DNA of 8,426 nt from Candidatus Omnitrophota bacterium. GTDB lineage: Bacteria; Omnitrophota; Gorgyraeia; Gygaellales; Profunditerraquicolaceae. The stretch spans positions 1 to 8,426 of the forward strand of contig JAFGET010000068.1 of the NCBI GenBank assembly GCA_016931435.1, written 5' to 3'. The notes under the pieces are model-generated. The model had not been told where the DNA came from, made no database searches, and worked only from the letters and a program-made list of their open reading frames with translations. Shown here piece by piece: positions 5,629 through 8,426 of this stretch; position 1 is the stretch's first letter; every line of letters begins with the position of its first letter. The translations under genes were made by a program, and so were the position numbers.

Positions 5629-6573
5629 TTATTCGCCGCCTAAAAGGCCTCCCAAGTCTTCCTGGGAATATAACACCAGCTTTGGCCTGCCGGTAAGCAC
5701 AATAGTTTTGTTGCTGGCGGTATAAACCGCCTCCTGACTATATGAAACATTCTCTCCGCGCACGATCTTGACGTTACCCCTGGCGATTATTTTATCGATT
5801 TTGCTCCCCATAAGCGAAGGTTCCTTTTCTACAGGGCTCTCTCTTTCAGCCGTATCTTTTCCGGAGGACCCATCCGGTATAAAATAAACATGCATAATAT
5901 CGCTGTAAATCTCTGAATCCGGACGCGTGACAACTACATTGTTGTTAAAAATAGCGATGTTTTTATCATAATCTATTTCCAACGGCCCATCGCAGGTAAT
6001 AACCATCTTCTCCTGGCCGCCCTCTTGCTCTTCTGCTTGAGGCTTATGGTTTAAGGTCACGGTAACATCCTGCTTAAGCAGGATGTTATTTAGATCCGGC
6101 TTTCCTATGGCGCCTTTTGCCGTGGTAGTCATATTTTCTTTTTCTATATTGACCAAGTCTTCGGTACTGACTATCTGCTGCTTCCTGTCCCAATCAAGGG
6201 AATCGGTGGTCAATTTCGCCCCCGTTGAAGTAGTGACTACCACGTTTTCTTCAAGGTGCACCCTGCCATCGTTTTTATTGAAATCGCCTTTTTCTGCGGT
6301 CAGGTTAATATCTTCCGTTTCACCATAAAGGTTACCTTCAACATCTTTAAGTTTTATGTTTTGCGTGAATATATCGGCGCTTTTGCCCGCCAGATCCCAG
6401 CTTTTGTCGCCTTTCTCGCCGTAACCGGCCAAAGAAAAATCGCTGATCTGCTGATCGGATTCTTCGCTCTTTTTTTCTTCTTGCGCGTATAGAGAGATAT
6501 TTAAAAATAAAAAGGTAAAAAGGAGCGCAAAAAACCTTTTAATAAGAATTATGTTAATCCGCGTTAAAAACAT
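5629..6573 (-). CDS. lptC: LptC-like/LptA-like (OstA) fusion protein of lipopolysaccharide export
   Basis: Periplasmic part of the Lpt bridge. Residues 1-30 form a basic start and hydrophobic segment (IKRFFALLFTFLFLNISLYA) that is either a signal peptide cut after YA-QE or a membrane anchor as in LptC. Residues about 45-175 (DFSLAGYGEKGDKSWDLAGK onward) have the LptC-type pattern of strands following WDL and VEG. Residues about 188-310 restart a similar pattern with MVITCDGPLEIDYDKNIAIF, NNVVVTRPDSEI, IIARGNVKIVRG and YSQEAVYTASNKTIVLTG, typical of LptA/OstA beta-jellyroll repeats. An acidic, Gln/Glu-rich linker (about 178-189) lies between. At 314 residues it is longer than single LptC or LptA proteins (about 180-200), so I infer that both roles sit on one chain. 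It lies between kdsC (15 nt) and lptB (14 nt). No clear ribosome site precedes ATG 6573, only an A-rich leader. Confidence 0.85.
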   Translation of the reverse strand: MFLTRINIILIKRFFALLFTFLFLNISLYAQEEKKSEESDQQISDFSLAGYGEKGDKSWDLAGKSADIFTQNIKLKDVEGNLYGETEDINLTAEKGDFNKNDGRVHLEENVVVTTSTGAKLTTDSLDWDRKQQIVSTEDLVNIEKENMTTTAKGAIGKPDLNNILLKQDVTVTLNHKPQAEEQEGGQEKMVITCDGPLEIDYDKNIAIFNNNVVVTRPDSEIYSDIMHVYFIPDGSSGKDTAERESPVEKEPSLMGSKIDKIIARGNVKIVRGENVSYSQEAVYTASNKTIVLTGRPKLVLYSQEDLGGLLGGE

Positions 6574-6588
6574 ATTTTTTTATTTTTT

Positions 6589-7119
6589 TTAAAGATCATA
6601 CGGCTTTACGCATCCTTCCCATTTACCCTGTGATTTTAAAATCAATTCCGCGACTTCGCGCACAGCTCCCCTTCCTCCGAACTTTAAAGTAATATAATGC
6701 GCCGCCTGTTTTATTTCCGAGGCGGCGTTAAAAACCGCTATGGCAAGCCCTACGCTCTTCATCAAACATAGATCTACTAGATCATCCCCGACAAAACAGA
6801 TCTCTTCGCCCGTGACTTGATACTTTTTAAAGACCTTCTCTAAAATCTTTGTTTTCGGGGAAATATCGGCAAAAACCTCTTCTACGCGCATGTCTTTTGC
6901 GCGCGGAAGAATCGCTTTCGAGCCTTTGGCAGTGACTAATACGGTCTTGATCCCGGTTTTTTTTAAAAGATATACCCCTAAGCCGTCATGCACGTCAAAG
7001 AACTTCATATCGCGGCCTTTGGAATCGTATATAATCCTTCCGTCGGTAAGCACGCCATCTACGTCCAAAAGCAGGAGTTTTATTTTTTTAGCTTTATTTA
7101 AAATAGATTCTTCGATCAT
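6589..7119 (-). CDS. kdsC: 3-deoxy-D-manno-octulosonate 8-phosphate phosphatase
   Basis: HAD-family, tetramer-forming phosphatase that converts Kdo-8-phosphate to Kdo, the third step of the pathway. The protein has 176 residues, normal for cap-less KdsC. Visible: DVDGVLTDG (19-27) with nucleophile Asp19 and acid Asp21; the FFDVHDGLGV stretch (40-49); motif II Thr63 in LVTAKGSKA; a Lys of motif III in SPKTK (Lys89); metal-binding GDDLVD (111-116); and the tail GGRGAVREVAELIL (148-161) typical of KdsC. Motif II reads TAK instead of the common TGR, a small oddity. I choose ATG 7119 because AAAAAGG lies 8 nt upstream and the N-terminus MIEESILNKAKKIKLLLLD matches the family; a TTG at 7140 would add seven residues without a ribosome site. 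It sits between kdsD and the LptC/LptA-like gene. Confidence 0.94.
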   Translation of the reverse strand: MIEESILNKAKKIKLLLLDVDGVLTDGRIIYDSKGRDMKFFDVHDGLGVYLLKKTGIKTVLVTAKGSKAILPRAKDMRVEEVFADISPKTKILEKVFKKYQVTGEEICFVGDDLVDLCLMKSVGLAIAVFNAASEIKQAAHYITLKFGGRGAVREVAELILKSQGKWEGCVKPYDL

Positions 7120-7127
7120 GGGGAAAA

Positions 7128-7134
7128 CCTTTTT
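7128..7134 (-). promoter_or_regulatory. Ribosome binding site of kdsC
   Basis: AAAAAGG on the minus strand, 8 nt before ATG 7119. It decides the start against TTG 7140, whose upstream bases are C-rich with no such site. Confidence 0.6.
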
Positions 7135-7148
7135 ACGCAAGGGGCGGG

Positions 7149-8117
7149 CTAAATCAATCCCGCTTTCAATAAATCCTGAACATCCAGAAGGCCAACGGGA
7201 CGCCTATTTTTATCCACTACCGGGACTTCGTCAATCTTTTTTTCTTTTAATATACGTAAAGCCTCTGCGGCAAGCATTTCTTTATTTACCGAGGTAGGGG
7301 CCCCGGTCATCACTTCGCTGATCTTCCTATTGGGCAAATCCGCATCCACCCCTAAATGCCGGCGTAGATCCCCGTCGGTAAAAATGCCGGACAACTTGCC
7401 TTTTTTATCTACTACGGTAGCTGATCCCGCGCGCGCCCCGGTAATTTTAAGTAAAGTATAAGAAACGGATTTACCTTCACTGACCACAGGGTTAGCTTTT
7501 CCCTTGCGCATGATATCTTCTACTTTAAGCAATAACTTTTTCCCCAGCGCTCCTCCGGGGTGATAAAAAGCAAAATCTTTTTCCTTAAAGCCCTTCTGCT
7601 CAAGAAGGCAGACCGCTAAGGCGTCGGTCATAGCTAAGGTAGCGGTAGTTGAGGCGGTAGGAGCCAGGCCTAAAGGACAGGCTTCTTTTTTTACCGATAC
7701 ATCCAGGACTACATCGCTGTATTTAGCAAGGATAGAATCGCTATTTCCGGTAAGAGCGACGATTTTTGCACCGATCTTCTTTAATAAAGGAAGGAGCTTA
7801 CGCATCTCTTCCGTCGAACCGCTGTTAGAAATTATAATTACCAGGTCGTTGGAAGTCACTCTCCCTAAATCCCCGTGAATGGCCTCGGCAGTATGTAAAA
7901 AAAGGCTCGGGGTCCCGGTAGAGGCAAGGGTAGCGGAAAATTTCTGCGCAATGATACCGGTCTTGCCCATGCCACTTACTACGATCCTTCCTTTTGTCTT
8001 TAAGGCTAAATTTAAAGCCTTTTCAAAATTTACTCCTATGTTCCCTTTTAGGCTTTTGACCGCCGCGGCTTCCGTATCCAGGACTTCTTTAGCCCGCCTG
8101 ATAATATTTTTTTTCAT
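7149..8117 (-). CDS. kdsD: Arabinose-5-phosphate isomerase (KdsD/KpsF), SIS plus two CBS domains
   Basis: Interconverts ribulose-5-phosphate and arabinose-5-phosphate, the sugar precursor of Kdo, in the cytoplasm. The 322-residue length is standard. The SIS domain (about 30-170) shows VVSGMGKTG (47-54), LHTAEAIHGDLG (74-85), ISNSGSTEE (96-104) and the KEACPLGLAPTAST stretch (144-157). HPGGALGK (186-193) marks the link to the regulatory part. Two CBS domains follow (about 205-260 with IFTDGDLRRHL, and about 268-320 with VPVVDKNRRPVGLLDVQDLL); in relatives these may bind nucleotides or sugar nucleotides. ATG 8117 is 6 nt from the kdsA stop, with AAAGGA overlapping the end of kdsA, so coupled translation is likely. 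The position beside kdsA and kdsC supports Kdo synthesis rather than capsule-specific KpsF or gutQ function. Confidence 0.96.
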   Translation of the reverse strand: MKKNIIRRAKEVLDTEAAAVKSLKGNIGVNFEKALNLALKTKGRIVVSGMGKTGIIAQKFSATLASTGTPSLFLHTAEAIHGDLGRVTSNDLVIIISNSGSTEEMRKLLPLLKKIGAKIVALTGNSDSILAKYSDVVLDVSVKKEACPLGLAPTASTTATLAMTDALAVCLLEQKGFKEKDFAFYHPGGALGKKLLLKVEDIMRKGKANPVVSEGKSVSYTLLKITGARAGSATVVDKKGKLSGIFTDGDLRRHLGVDADLPNRKISEVMTGAPTSVNKEMLAAEALRILKEKKIDEVPVVDKNRRPVGLLDVQDLLKAGLI

Positions 8118-8123
8118 AGGACA

Positions 8124-8426
8124 CTATCCTTTGATTCTAACCGAAGCTTCGATTTTCTTAAGCTGGCGAAGTAGCTTCTCTAACTCCGATAAAACAAGCA
8201 TATTCGGACCGTCACAAGGGGCGTTATCCGGATAAGGATGCACTTCTAAAAATAAGCCGTCACACCCAAAAGCGCAAGCGGCGCGGGAAAGCCCCGCGAC
8301 AAACTGCCTTTGGCCACCCGAACAATTGCCTTTGCCTCCGGGGATCTGCACACTGTGAGTGGCATCGTAGATTATGGGATAGCCAAATTCACGCATGACC
8401 CCCAGGCTCCTGAAATCCGAAACCAG
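8124..8426 (-). CDS. kdsA: 2-dehydro-3-deoxyphosphooctonate aldolase (Kdo-8-P synthase), C-terminal part
   Basis: Condenses arabinose-5-phosphate with phosphoenolpyruvate to give Kdo-8-phosphate. Only the last 100 codons are present; the frame continues past the window edge, and the internal Met at 8396 is not the start, because upstream codons read LVSDFRSLGV in register with the family. Motifs seen: YDATHSVQIPGG, SGGQRQFVAGLSRAA, GCDGLFLEVHPYPDNAPCDGPN, and a basic C-terminal helix. The His of THS, the Glu of LEVHP and the Asp of CDGPN correspond to C-terminal active-site or metal-site positions known in KdsA. The N-terminal residue that separates metal-dependent (Cys) from metal-independent (Asn) enzymes lies outside. 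It heads the visible kdsA-kdsD-kdsC run. Confidence 0.95.
   Translation of the reverse strand: MVSDFRSLGVMREFGYPIIYDATHSVQIPGGKGNCSGGQRQFVAGLSRAACAFGCDGLFLEVHPYPDNAPCDGPNMLVLSELEKLLRQLKKIEASVRIKG

Overview
The window suggests a Gram-negative (diderm) bacterium with moderate G+C. It carries part of a Kdo (lipopolysaccharide inner-core) pathway and lipopolysaccharide export genes. The gene order, the trimmed trigger factor and the A/T-rich heptad palindromes between genes bring to mind uncultivated phyla such as Omnitrophota. That placement is an impression from gene content, not a result. All ten genes read on the minus strand, so biological order runs from high to low coordinates. Most gaps are only 6 to 40 nt, and one junction overlaps. 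No tRNA, rRNA, CRISPR array or transposase gene is visible.

Right part (8426 to 4892) is the envelope block: kdsA (its 5' part is outside the window), kdsD (SIS plus two CBS domains), kdsC, one gene that appears to join LptC-like and LptA-like domains, and lptB. Together they make Kdo from arabinose-5-phosphate and phosphoenolpyruvate and supply the periplasmic and ATPase parts of the Lpt exporter.

Middle part (4891 to 3132) is the protein quality-control block: a trigger factor gene of only 291 codons, lacking the whole PPIase domain and part of the C-terminal arm, followed by clpP. No clpX follows. Two related, highly structured elements bracket the trigger factor gene, at 4784-4872 and 3756-3859. 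Their stems differ in sequence but keep pairing, while their internal-loop bases are the same. This is the most unusual signal in the window.

Left part (3131 to 1) is serine metabolism: a class V aminotransferase and serA, probably acting together on the phosphoserine route. Then comes the start of a secreted protein resembling a 5'-nucleotidase/metallophosphoesterase. Its start codon overlaps the serA stop (ATGA), and most of its signal peptide is encoded by an A/T-rich heptad palindrome at 121-222. A second palindrome of the same style lies at 3003-3117 between clpP and the aminotransferase gene. No gene-free stretch exceeds 300 bases; the longest gaps (about 130 to 150 nt) hold these repeat elements.
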